21,684 nucleotides of DNA. Source: a virus. Shown here piece by piece: positions 1 to 5,859 of the stretch. The DNA is taken from positions 1 through 21,684 of IMG/VR virus record IMGVR_UViG_3300007512_000228; one strand, written 5' to 3'. The position numbers and the translations under genes were made by a program. The notes below the pieces were generated by a model. The model had not been told where the DNA came from and did no database searches. It saw nothing but the letters and a program-made list of their open reading frames with translations. Position 1 is the first letter of the stretch; the number at the start of each line of letters is the position of its first letter.

Positions 1-332
1 CTGTCTTCAGCGGTCACCATCAAGACCTTGCCCTGCTGCATCACCTTGCCGCCCATCGCCCACTGACCGAAGGCACCGGGGCCGGCCGCGATACGGACCG
101 CTGCGTCGAGCATGAGAAAGCTTTTCCCGACTCCGCCCATACTGGCGATCAGTCCTGGCGTCACGGGCAGCACGTCCTTGATGATCCACTCGATCTCTGG
201 CGCCCAGCCCTCATAACGCTCGATACCCCACTTCGAGTAGTCGTGTATCAGCTCAGCCGGTAACACTTCCCGCTTGAGCAACGAGGCGTAGTAGTCGTCG
301 AGTTCGTTAAGCTGACGCTCGTATTCAGGCAT
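1..332 (-). CDS. RepA-like replicative helicase / AAA ATPase (partial, C-terminus off the left edge)
   Basis: The visible 110 residues begin MPEYERQLNE and contain a Walker A motif, SMGGVGKSF, at about residues 64-72, followed by a beta-strand segment GKVLMVTAED at 101-110. That spacing is typical of the RepA/AAA_25 hexameric helicase-like ATPases, which unwind DNA at phage or plasmid origins. The start is ATG at 332-330 and overlaps the stop of the zinc-finger primase gene by 8 bp, so the two are probably translationally coupled and together make a split primase/helicase. The gene runs off the window, so Walker B and any C-terminal domain cannot be seen. A DnaB/KaiC-type ATPase is the main alternative. 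Family assignment is by motif only. Confidence 0.75.
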   Translation of the reverse strand, partial: MPEYERQLNELDDYYASLLKREVLPAELIHDYSKWGIERYEGWAPEIEWIIKDVLPVTPGLIASMGGVGKSFLMLDAAVRIAAGPGAFGQWAMGGKVMQQGKVLMVTAED

Positions 333-747
333 CAATCAATCTCCTTAAGTCCTCACAAGCGCCCTCGAAGATGACCTTCTCGTCATCGGTCAGCGCCAGC
401 TCTCCTTCGTTGCGCAGCTTCGCCGCGACAACGCTTACCAGGATCGCGGCATGCCGGCCGCGTTCAATCAGTAATCTGTAGTTCTCGACCTTGCGGTCAC
501 CGCGACGCACGGTGTTGATGTAGTCATCCTTCGGGAAGAGATCACTCATCGTCAGACCCACAGCTTCGACGATGTCGGCTGCTCCGCAGCCGGCGAAGCA
601 GTGGATCAGCAGCTGCCCGTGGTCTGTCTCAGTGATCGATAGCGACGGACCGCGATCGTCATGGGCTGGGCATCGTGCTTTGAATTTCCCCCTGCCCCCG
701 GTCACCATCTCCAGTTTTGGTAACAGCTTCTGTAGCGGCAGGTTCAT
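325..747 (-). CDS. Stand-alone CHC2-type zinc-binding primase domain protein
   Basis: A 140-residue protein with a primase-type zinc site: CPAH (C26, H29) and CFAGC (C50, C54), ending the domain with GLTMSDLFP at 64-72. This is the N-terminal zinc-binding module of bacterial and phage primases, which reads template sequence during primer synthesis. The usual TOPRIM catalytic domain is absent. Residues 80-140 form a charged, probably helical tail. The next gene (helicase) overlaps by 8 bp, so the primase function may be shared with other subunits. The ATG at 747 lies directly after a terminator U-tract and has no recognisable ribosome binding site; M14 (708) is an alternative start but its GGAG touches the ATG. 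Confidence in the zinc domain is high; the biochemical role is inferred. Confidence 0.8.
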   Translation of the reverse strand: MNLPLQKLLPKLEMVTGGRGKFKARCPAHDDRGPSLSITETDHGQLLIHCFAGCGAADIVEAVGLTMSDLFPKDDYINTVRRGDRKVENYRLLIERGRHAAILVSVVAAKLRNEGELALTDDEKVIFEGACEDLRRLIDA

Positions 748-749
748 GG

Positions 750-778
750 CATAAAAAAATGCCCCCCGAGGGGGGCTT
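750..778 (-). terminator. Rho-independent terminator before the primase gene
   Basis: On the minus strand a GC-only stem (arms 771-776 and 761-766, tetraloop 767-770) is followed by ATTTTTTTAT (760-751). It starts one base after the stop of the 46-aa gene and ends three bases before the primase ATG. It would end the short Cro-like transcript unless transcription is antiterminated or restarted downstream. Confidence 0.85.
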
Positions 779-917
779 AATGTTGGAGGAGGAGATATGC
801 CCGAGTATTAACGCCCTCGGGAGGCGTGATGTTCTTCTCGGGCCAGTGCATCGTCTTGAACGCACACTCATCGCTGCGGTGTCCCAACCTGGGGCATTCA
901 GCCATCTGTTGAGTCAT
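777..917 (-). CDS. Small hypothetical protein (46 aa) of the early leftward operon
   Basis: A 46-residue reading frame from ATG 917 to TAA 777, beginning MTQQMAECPRLGHRSDEC and ending AYLLLQH. It overlaps the 3' end of the YdaS/Cro-like gene by 20 bp and has a weak GAGG site six bases before the ATG. It contains Cys8, Cys17, His12 and His22, which might bind a metal, but no family is recognised. The terminator follows its stop directly, so it would be the last gene of a two-gene immediate-early transcript. Its position matches the short regulators often found after cro in temperate phages. It is real only if the overlap start is used; the evidence is context and spacing. Confidence 0.5.
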   Translation of the reverse strand: MTQQMAECPRLGHRSDECAFKTMHWPEKNITPPEGVNTRAYLLLQH

Positions 918-1119
918 GGGTGGCCTCGAAGGGGTAGAGGTCGGGTCGGAGGTCATGCCGCGAGACCCCAGTCGCTCGCTCAATCGGGAGCACCAACTCC
1001 GCAGGTATCTGTTTGTCACGGTGCAGCCAGTTGTTGAGCCGTTGCTGACTGACGCCGATATTTTTTGCGAGTGCCGTCTGCGAGCCGGAAATCGCGATTG
1101 CGCGTTTTAGATGTTTCAT
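898..1119 (-). CDS. YdaS/Cro-type DNA-binding repressor
   Basis: A 73-residue helix-turn-helix protein. Residues 1-60 follow the YdaS antitoxin/Cro pattern: ISGSQTALAKNIGVSQQRLNNW (helices 2 and 3), the acidic IPAELVLPIERATG helix, then the characteristic RHDLRPDLYP near residue 54. Proteins of this type act as phage Cro-like repressors and oppose the divergent CI-type repressor at 1201. The start is ATG 1119. A leftward promoter (TTGACA at 1154-1149, TAAAGT at 1131-1126) predicts transcription starting at about the ATG itself, and no Shine-Dalgarno site is present, so the message may be leaderless. The family is clear; the Cro role comes from its position. Confidence 0.85.
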   Translation of the reverse strand: MKHLKRAIAISGSQTALAKNIGVSQQRLNNWLHRDKQIPAELVLPIERATGVSRHDLRPDLYPFEATHDSTDG

Positions 1120-1200
1120 ACACTAACTTTAAGTTCTAGTTTATTTGGTGTCAATCACAGTGTAACCAAAAAACACATATGTGGATGTAAAATATGAGGT
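1120..1200. promoter_or_regulatory. Divergent cro/cI operator-promoter region
   Basis: An AT-rich spacer of 81 bp between the divergent repressors. Leftward promoter: TTGACA (1154-1149), 17-bp spacer, TAAAGT (1131-1126). Rightward -10: TAAAAT (1188-1193), with no good -35, as expected of an activated PRM-type promoter. Three inverted repeats could be operators: AACTT-T-AAGTT (1125-1135), an imperfect 21-bp GGTnnCA-n7-TGnnACC repeat (1147-1167), and the perfect 10-bp palindrome CACATATGTG (1174-1183). Both predicted transcription starts fall at or next to the ATG codons. Which palindrome binds which repressor cannot be told from sequence. Confidence 0.7.
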
Positions 1201-1818
1201 ATGGGACTAGGGCAACGAATACGCACAGCACGAACAGCGGCCTCCCTGACTCAGGGGGAGCTGGCTGACTGTGCAGGAATTACAACCGCAGCAATATCGA
1301 ACCTTGAAACCCGAGACCTTGGGCGCAGTACCCATGTCCTGGAAATGGCCGGTTGCCTCGGAGTCGATCCTAACTGGCTCGCGACCGGCACTGGCAATAT
1401 GAATATCCGTAAGCCGAATCAGGTGATCGAGGTGCCGCTGATCTCATGGGTCCAGGCCGGTGAATGGGCCGCTGCTGAAGACCCTTACGAGTTAGGGGAC
1501 GCAGAAACATGGGTTCCCTGCCCTAATGGCTGCTCAAAACTGAGTTACGCACTGACGGTGTCTGGTGAGTCGATGGAACCCGACTTCCGTGATGGCGACA
1601 TCATTATCGTTGATCCCAAAGTAGACGCCAGGCACGGTGATAACGTCATTGTGCGGGTTCACAATAACAACGAATGCACCTTTAAGCGGTTGGTTGTTGA
1701 GGGTAGTCGCGTTTACTTAAAAGCCGTCAATCCCCGCTGGCCTACTCAGATTATTGAAGTCCAGGGAGATGCCACCGTGTCCGGTGTCGTGGTCTCCCGC
1801 ATCTCCAACTTCCGATAA
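1201..1818 (+). CDS. cI: CI/LexA-type phage repressor with S24 autoprotease domain
   Basis: A 205-residue repressor. The N-terminus (about 4-62) is an XRE helix-turn-helix (SLTQGELADCAGITTAAISN). A linker leads to the peptidase S24 domain: the self-cleavage site is Ala86-Gly87 in SWVQAGEW, the nucleophile is Ser124 in VSGESMEP, and the general base is Lys162 in TFKRLVV. RecA-stimulated self-cleavage would induce the lytic cycle after DNA damage. The start is ATG 1201; an in-frame TGA lies at 1195, so no earlier start is possible in this frame, and GAGG sits too close to the ATG to be a normal ribosome site. A -10 at 1188-1193 suggests a leaderless message, as known for lambda cI from PRM. It is divergent from the Cro-like gene and heads the rightward operon. 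Confidence 0.93.
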   Translation: MGLGQRIRTARTAASLTQGELADCAGITTAAISNLETRDLGRSTHVLEMAGCLGVDPNWLATGTGNMNIRKPNQVIEVPLISWVQAGEWAAAEDPYELGDAETWVPCPNGCSKLSYALTVSGESMEPDFRDGDIIIVDPKVDARHGDNVIVRVHNNNECTFKRLVVEGSRVYLKAVNPRWPTQIIEVQGDATVSGVVVSRISNFR

Positions 1819-1830
1819 ACCTACCCCAGG

Positions 1831-1894
1831 CTCACGTTGTGAGTCTGTCGCGGCGTTACAGTTCTCTTGACTTGAGATTACACCGTGTTGTATT
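1831..1894 (+). promoter_or_regulatory. Probable promoter for the recombination operon, with upstream inverted repeat
   Basis: The gap between the repressor and the ATPase gene holds TTGACT (1867-1872), a 16-bp spacer and TGTATT (1889-1894), a plausible sigma70 promoter, followed by AGGAG seven bases before ATG 1933. The short inverted repeat CTCAC-gtt-GTGAG (1831-1843) lies upstream. It lacks a U-tract, so an operator is more likely than a terminator. Confidence 0.5.
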
Positions 1895-1932
1895 CTCATT
1901 CCACTACTGTGTATACGGACTAGGAGAACACT

Positions 1933-2628
1933 ATGGCATTCGAATTCATCAACGTCGCCGACGCGGTCAAGAAGACCGGTCTCAAGGTCATCCTCTACGG
2001 GCCAGCCGGCTCGGGAAAGACACGGACGTGTGCGACCACCGGCGAACCGACCCTAATCATCTCAGCTGAAGGTGGGCTGCTGTCCATCAAGGACGCACCC
2101 AAAAACATCACCGTCGCAGAGATTCATTCTCGGGCTGAGTTTGAGGAAGTCCTCAAGTACCTCGAGACAGAGGGTCCGCCGCCCTGGGTATGCATCGACA
2201 GTATCAGCGAGATCGCCGAGATCGTGCTCGCCGAAGAGATGGAGAAAACCAAGATGAAGATGCAAGCCTACGGAGAGCTCGGCATCGTCGTCACTGCCCT
2301 CGTCAAATCATTCCGCGATCTGCCCTGCCACGTCGTGATGACTTGCAAGCAAGCCAGGTCCAAGGACGACTCGCGAGGACAGATGCTTTACGAACCCGGC
2401 ATGCCGGGGCAGAAGCTCTCGGCCGCACTCCCGCATTACTTCGACATCGTCTCAGCGATGCGGGTATTCAAACACGACGACGAACTGCAGCACTGGATGC
2501 AGTGCAACCGGGACGAACAGTACGAAGCAAAGGATCGATCCGGTCGCCTGGACCTTTTCGAAACACCCAACCTTGCCTCGATCAAATCCAAGATCGAAGG
2601 CACAACCAAAAAAGCCAAAGCGGCATAG
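1933..2628 (+). CDS. Sak4-like phage recombination ATPase (AAA_24 nucleotide-binding protein)
   Basis: A 231-residue protein with Walker A GPAGSGKT at residues 23-30 and a Walker B-like strand WVCIDSISE at 85-93. The strand ISAEGGLLSIKD (43-54) and the conserved core order match the AAA_24 / Sak4 family, which are short RecA/Rad51-like cores that promote single-strand annealing together with an SSB. The Lys/Ala-rich C-terminus (KKAKAA) is typical. AGGAG precedes the ATG by seven bases. The next gene encodes a DUF669-type SSB-like protein eight bases downstream and a PD-(D/E)XK nuclease follows further on, so a phage recombination module is well supported. Whether it anneals strands itself is inferred from the family. 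Confidence 0.85.
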   Translation: MAFEFINVADAVKKTGLKVILYGPAGSGKTRTCATTGEPTLIISAEGGLLSIKDAPKNITVAEIHSRAEFEEVLKYLETEGPPPWVCIDSISEIAEIVLAEEMEKTKMKMQAYGELGIVVTALVKSFRDLPCHVVMTCKQARSKDDSRGQMLYEPGMPGQKLSAALPHYFDIVSAMRVFKHDDELQHWMQCNRDEQYEAKDRSGRLDLFETPNLASIKSKIEGTTKKAKAA

Positions 2629-2636
2629 GAGCACTT

Positions 2637-3059
2637 ATGGAACTTAACCTAAAAGTCGATGACTTCAACACCACTGATTCCTTCGACCCACTGCCAGAAG
2701 GATGGTACGGGGCAACGGTCGAAACCGAATCAGATGAGGTATCCCAGGCGGGAAACCAACAGCTGAAGCTGGCCTTTTCGATCGACGATAACGGTCGCCG
2801 CGTCAATGCCTGGTACAACACCGGACACCCCAAGGACAACGTCAAGGAGATCGCCTACAAGGAGCTGGCGCGTCTCGCAGAAGCCTGTGGTCTCGTGTCT
2901 GTCGGCCCGTCATCTGAGCTGATTGGCCGCAAATGCGAGATCAGGCTTGAGATCGACGGTAGCTATAACCGTGTCAAAGGCTACCGCGCCCTGCCCCGCT
3001 CAGCTCCGCCGGCAAGCAACGGTGCTAATGGTGCCAAGAGAAAGAACCCGTGGGACTGA
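2637..3059 (+). CDS. DUF669-type single-stranded DNA-binding-like protein
   Basis: A 140-residue protein. The N-terminal half (FDPLPEGWYGATVETESDEV, QLKLAFSIDDNGRRVNAWYN) and the middle EIAYKELARLAEACGL-x-ELIGRKCEIRLEI pattern fit the DUF669 family, found beside phage recombinases and considered SSB-like (OB-fold). The C-terminus is low complexity and ends KNPWD; it lacks the acidic SSB tail of E. coli SSB. AGGAG lies seven bases before ATG 2637. It directly follows the Sak4-like gene, consistent with an SSB partner that coats DNA for annealing. Its 3' end overlaps the small membrane-protein frame that starts at GTG 3050. Confidence 0.75.
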   Translation: MELNLKVDDFNTTDSFDPLPEGWYGATVETESDEVSQAGNQQLKLAFSIDDNGRRVNAWYNTGHPKDNVKEIAYKELARLAEACGLVSVGPSSELIGRKCEIRLEIDGSYNRVKGYRALPRSAPPASNGANGAKRKNPWD

Positions 3060-3172
3060 TCGACGAGCTCATCTGGTTGCTGATTCTTTTCATTGGCTGG
3101 GGCGTAGCACTCTGCGTCCCGGCCGCAATCATCGAATGGTGGACACATGACACGGAAGGAACCGAAACGTGA
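3050..3172 (+). CDS. Small single-pass membrane protein (40 aa)
   Basis: A 40-residue frame from GTG 3050 to TGA 3172: Met-Gly-Leu-Ile-Asp-Glu, then a hydrophobic segment LIWLLILFIGWGVALCVPAA (residues 7-26), then a polar tail rich in Thr and Glu. It overlaps the previous gene by 10 bp and the next by 26 bp, the overlap style seen throughout this operon. A purine-rich stretch (AAGAGAAAG) lies upstream. No family is recognised. Its presence among early genes in the repressor direction, followed by two lipoproteins, suggests an envelope function. The reading frame is short, so a chance ORF is possible, but the clean transmembrane profile supports it. Confidence 0.5.
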   Translation: MGLIDELIWLLILFIGWGVALCVPAAIIEWWTHDTEGTET

Positions 3173-3410
3173 GCTCGGGCGCGAGGCGGACCAGGTCTTC
3201 AAGGACATCCGAGCCGAGCTCGCGAGTTTGCTCGATAACGCGATTGAGAGCAGCGAGATGGTGCCGAGCCCTGACCTCTGGTCCGACTACGCGATGTGCT
3301 TTCACTTGTCGCTCCAGACGCTGAACGACCTAGCGAACGAGCTGAATGGTCTCTCTATCAAGGCTTTTGCAATCGAAGACGATGAAGTTAAAGCAACGAT
3401 TCCGAGATAA
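3147..3410 (+). CDS. Hypothetical protein, 87 aa
   Basis: A soluble, acidic 87-residue protein beginning MTRKEPKRELGREADQVFKD. The first half is helical and charged (RAELASLLDNAIESSEMVPS), and the second includes SLQTLNDLANELNGLSIKAF. No catalytic motif is visible and no family is recognised. It overlaps the membrane-peptide frame at its 5' end and lies 13 bp upstream of the first lipoprotein. Gene spacing and codon use resemble the neighbours, so it is probably a real small early gene of the recombination operon. Confidence 0.6.
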   Translation: MTRKEPKRELGREADQVFKDIRAELASLLDNAIESSEMVPSPDLWSDYAMCFHLSLQTLNDLANELNGLSIKAFAIEDDEVKATIPR

Positions 3411-3423
3411 CAGGAGAAAAGTG

Positions 3424-3585
3424 ATGAACAAGATTTTGACTTGGGAATTTATTTTGATTTTCTGGATCGTGCTGGCCGCGTCTTTCCTGATGACCGGCTG
3501 CGCGAGCCACATTTCCGCAACGGTCGGTGATCACACCGTCCGCAGCGGATTCCATCTCACACACGAGGCAAAGACAGATGACTGA
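3424..3585 (+). CDS. Small lipoprotein A (53 aa)
   Basis: A 53-residue precursor with a classic lipoprotein signal: MNKILTWEFILIFWIVLAAS followed by the lipobox LMTGC (Cys28). The mature part is only about 26 residues (CASHISATVGDHTVRSGFHL then a short charged tail). ATG 3424 is chosen because AGGAG lies seven bases upstream; GTG 3421 is less well spaced. The stop overlaps the start of a second short lipoprotein. Residue +2 is Ala, so outer-membrane sorting is expected in a Gram-negative host. Small phage lipoproteins of this kind include known superinfection-exclusion factors, but no specific family match is claimed. Confidence 0.7.
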   Translation: MNKILTWEFILIFWIVLAASFLMTGCASHISATVGDHTVRSGFHLTHEAKTDD

Positions 3586-3763
3586 ACTAGGCAAAAAATT
3601 CTGGACCTGGACCTACATGACGGGCGCGGTCGCCATCATTCTGGCGCAGGTGTTTCTGGTTGGCTGCGTTGAGGTTGGCAGCACCAGCGGTGGTGCAACC
3701 AGCGACGCTGACGCGACCGGCGGCTCGAGCACTCAAACGCAAGAACAGACGCCAGCTGAGTAA
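3578..3763 (+). CDS. Small lipoprotein B (61 aa)
   Basis: A 61-residue precursor overlapping lipoprotein A by 8 bp. The signal segment (MTGAVAIILAQVFLVGC) ends in lipobox LVGC with Cys at residue 31. The mature part is an unstructured Gly/Ser/Thr-rich tail (VEVGSTSGGATSDADATGG) ending in Gln/Glu-rich residues. The N-terminus before the hydrophobic stretch (MTELGKKFWTWTY) is longer than a minimal signal. Residue +2 is Val. A strong stem-loop follows 12 bp after the stop and would end the transcript. The overlap is end-to-end, not the nested or embedded Rz/Rz1 type, and lipoprotein A lacks a coiled coil, so a spanin pair is unlikely. Confidence 0.65.
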   Translation: MTELGKKFWTWTYMTGAVAIILAQVFLVGCVEVGSTSGGATSDADATGGSSTQTQEQTPAE

Positions 3764-3775
3764 GCGAATAGAAAT

Positions 3776-3823
3776 AACCCCGCTGCCATAACTACTCATC
3801 CTTGGATATGGCAGCGGGGTTTC
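3776..3823 (+). terminator. Strong stem-loop terminator or attenuator
   Basis: A perfect 15-bp inverted repeat (3776-3790 with 3807-3821; arm AACCCCGCTGCCATA) with a 16-base loop. The U-tract is short on the plus strand (UUUC) and similarly weak on the minus strand (UUAUUUC), so it may be bidirectional or act as an attenuator. It lies between lipoprotein B and the gene at 3837, and its right arm ends 15 bp before that ATG. Confidence 0.75.
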
Positions 3824-3836
3824 ACCAGGAGACAAC

Positions 3837-4082
3837 ATGAAACAAATATACGAATTACCGTCTGGCGTTTCAATCGAGTTTCAGTACGAGCCAGGCTGGG
3901 AGAAGTTCCGTATCGCATGGCAATCAGAAGAGTGGGGTCAACGCAAACCAGCATTTGGTCTGCACCGGCTGTATCAGCGAGCCTTGTTCATGGATGCACT
4001 TTCCAATGCTCATTCTGATTTCATTGGACTCGTGCGGCTCGAGCACCAAACGCAGTTGCAGCCACTGCATGGCTGTTGCTGA
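3837..4082 (+). CDS. Hypothetical protein, 81 aa
   Basis: An 81-residue protein starting MKQIYELPSGVSIEFQYEPG, with AGGAG seven bases before the ATG. The N-terminal half alternates hydrophobic and charged residues like a small beta-rich fold; the second half is helical and ends in Cys-Cys. No family is recognised. It is the first gene after the 3776-3823 stem-loop, so its expression may depend on readthrough. Confidence 0.6.
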   Translation: MKQIYELPSGVSIEFQYEPGWEKFRIAWQSEEWGQRKPAFGLHRLYQRALFMDALSNAHSDFIGLVRLEHQTQLQPLHGCC

Positions 4083-4092
4083 CTGATCAAAA

Positions 4093-4485
4093 ATGATCCC
4101 GTCGCCCGAAATCCACATGGAAAGGTCTGGTCACCTTGGTGGGCGGCGGGATCAGCGTGAGCTTTGGTGGGACTTTCATCACGATAACCCTGGCGTCTAC
4201 GCCCTCTTCAAACGCTACGCCCTCGAGATGATCAGCAAGGGCGTGAGGAAGAGCTCACCCTGGCTGATCGTGAATCGCATCAGGTGGGAAGTTGCCCTCA
4301 AAACAGTGGGCAGCGAATACAAGATACCTAACGAACACATCGCCTATTACTCCAGGCTATTCATGTTCGAGCACCCTGAGTACGGAAAATTCTTCAATAC
4401 CAAAACCATCAAGGGCGAGGACGACACCTGGTGGAAAAGGAGCAAGCATGGAATTAAACATTCCGCCGCCCGATCTAACGCTTAA
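4093..4485 (+). CDS. Conserved-looking phage hypothetical protein, 130 aa
   Basis: A 130-residue basic and aromatic-rich protein. Residues 24-50 (LWWDFHHDNPGVYALFKRYA) and 60-100 (WLIVNRIRWEVALKT, IPNEHIAYYSRLFMFEHPEY) form a compact, strongly patterned core that I recognise as a recurrent unannotated phage protein, but no function can be assigned. It could bind DNA or another replication protein, given its basic charge and its 38-bp overlap with the downstream nuclease gene. The start could be ATG 4093 or the in-frame ATG 4117; neither has a good ribosome site. Confidence 0.7.
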   Translation: MIPSPEIHMERSGHLGGRRDQRELWWDFHHDNPGVYALFKRYALEMISKGVRKSSPWLIVNRIRWEVALKTVGSEYKIPNEHIAYYSRLFMFEHPEYGKFFNTKTIKGEDDTWWKRSKHGIKHSAARSNA

Positions 4486-5617
4486 GGCACTCGACCAGGC
4501 GATCGTCGCGGCTAATCCGCCGAGCGTCAGAACCTACCTGCAATGTAACAACCTCGGCCAGGACTGCGAACGGCAAACCTGGTACAGCTGGCGCTGGGTA
4601 CTGCCGGCGATCTTTGATGCGGCGACCCTTCGCCGCTTTGAGGATGGTCACCTCTCTGAGGATCAGATGGCGAAGAGGATTCGGATGGTGCCTGGGGTTA
4701 AGCTGCAAACCGCATACGACGACGGCTCACAGTTCGAAGTCGAGGACTTCGCCGGACACGTACAGGGACACCTGGACGGGGTTATTGAGGGAGTCGCAGC
4801 AGCGCCCAAGACCATGCACGTCTGGGAGCACAAGTGCGTCCAGGACAAGAGCTTCAGGAAGCTCGACAAGCTCAAGCGGGAGCGCGGGGAGAAGGAGAGT
4901 CTCGAGCTCTGGAATGGCACCTACTACGGTCAGGCGCAGCTCTATATGGGTCTCACGGGCCTTAAACGCCACTATCTGACCGTTACGACCCCTGGGGGTA
5001 GGGACATCACCAGCTGCCGCACTGACTTCGATTCTGGGGCATTTGAGGCGCTGATAGCCAAGGCTCGCCGCGTATTCGAGGCAACCGAGCCGCTGCCACG
5101 CATATCAAAGAAGCCCGATTACTACCTCTGCCGCTGGTGCAACTTCTCTGAGACCTGCCACGGGGAGAAGGTTGCCCAGGTCAATTGCCGCACCTGCGCT
5201 CACTCAACGCCCGTAGAGGACCAGAATGCCGGCGCCCCTGGTAAGCCCCCTAGACGCGGCGCCTGGAAGTGTGAGCTCCATTCCAAGCTGATCACCGTCA
5301 AACGCCAGAAGGAAGGCTGCGGGGATCACATATTCATCCCGGCCCTGATCCCCTTCGCCGAGGTCGTGAAGTTCGACCCTGAAGAGAACCGTGCCGTGTA
5401 CGTCACCAGGAACACCCACAAGGCATTCGCTAACGCCAGCCGTAACGACTGGTCAGCTGATCCGCCCGTGTTCCGCAGCAAGGACTTGGCGCTGCTGGAC
5501 GAGCGTCTGCTGACGTCAGAGAGCGAGATGCTGGCCGCGTTCGGGAAGTTTGAGACAGCGACGCTGAAATCCGTAGACCCAGCCGACCCATTCGACGACC
5601 CAATACCACCCATATGA
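4448..5617 (+). CDS. RecB/Cas4-like PD-(D/E)XK nuclease with Cys cluster
   Basis: A 389-residue nuclease. The catalytic core reads GHLDG (Asp110), WEHK (Glu127-x-Lys129) and a QxxxY-type motif GQAQLY (Gln162, Tyr166), the RecB-family signature. C-X2-C-X5-C follows at C228, C231 and C237 (YLCRWCNFSETC), the arrangement that holds an iron-sulphur cluster with one N-terminal cysteine (C33 or C40) in Cas4 and AddB nucleases. A second Cys set (NCRTC at 247-250, then WKCELH and EGCGDH) looks like an added zinc ribbon. Its likely role is processing DNA ends for the Sak4-like/SSB-like recombination system. ATG 4448 is preferred because AAGGAG lies upstream; it overlaps the previous gene by 38 bp and the excisionase by 4 bp. 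Confidence 0.85.
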   Translation: MELNIPPPDLTLKALDQAIVAANPPSVRTYLQCNNLGQDCERQTWYSWRWVLPAIFDAATLRRFEDGHLSEDQMAKRIRMVPGVKLQTAYDDGSQFEVEDFAGHVQGHLDGVIEGVAAAPKTMHVWEHKCVQDKSFRKLDKLKRERGEKESLELWNGTYYGQAQLYMGLTGLKRHYLTVTTPGGRDITSCRTDFDSGAFEALIAKARRVFEATEPLPRISKKPDYYLCRWCNFSETCHGEKVAQVNCRTCAHSTPVEDQNAGAPGKPPRRGAWKCELHSKLITVKRQKEGCGDHIFIPALIPFAEVVKFDPEENRAVYVTRNTHKAFANASRNDWSADPPVFRSKDLALLDERLLTSESEMLAAFGKFETATLKSVDPADPFDDPIPPI

Positions 5618-5859
5618 TTGAAATTCGATATTTGAGGATTGCCGATGTGGAACACATCACCGGCATAGGGAAATCGGCGATTTATCGCCTGATTAAGGAA
5701 GGGACATTCCCTGAACCCGTCCGACTCCTACCGAAAACATCTCGGTGGAAGTCGGACGACATCCAGGAGTGGATTAAGCAGACCTCGAAACGAGCTTCAA
5801 TGCTGGGCTCGGGACAACTGCGTCCGCGTAGTACTGAAGCATCCTCCGACGCGCCTTGA
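5614..5859 (+). CDS. AlpA-family excisionase / regulator
   Basis: An 81-residue MerR/AlpA-type winged helix protein: YLRIADVEHITGIGKSAIYR, then LIKEGTFPEPVRLLPKTSRW, and the DDIQEWI helix. AlpA proteins regulate integrase or act as recombination directionality factors. It overlaps the nuclease stop by ATGA and converges on the integrase gene, overlapping its 3' end by 86 bp, so its C-terminal tail (about 26 residues, Ser/Arg-rich) is coded antisense to the end of int. Whether it is a true Xis or a transcription regulator cannot be decided from sequence; the position next to int favours Xis. Confidence 0.85.
   Translation: MIEIRYLRIADVEHITGIGKSAIYRLIKEGTFPEPVRLLPKTSRWKSDDIQEWIKQTSKRASMLGSGQLRPRSTEASSDAP

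Noticed and set aside
793-811. Plus-strand GGAGGAGGAG followed by ATG-CCC-GAG-TAT-TAA, a tiny reading frame MPEY like the N-terminus of the helicase.
   Set aside because: Only four codons, and the strand opposite is occupied by the end of the 46-aa gene; the match to MPEY is probably chance.
3424-3763. The two lipoproteins as an Rz/Rz1 spanin pair.
   Set aside because: Both have lipoboxes, neither has a coiled-coil periplasmic part, and the overlap is end-to-end in an early operon, not in the late one.
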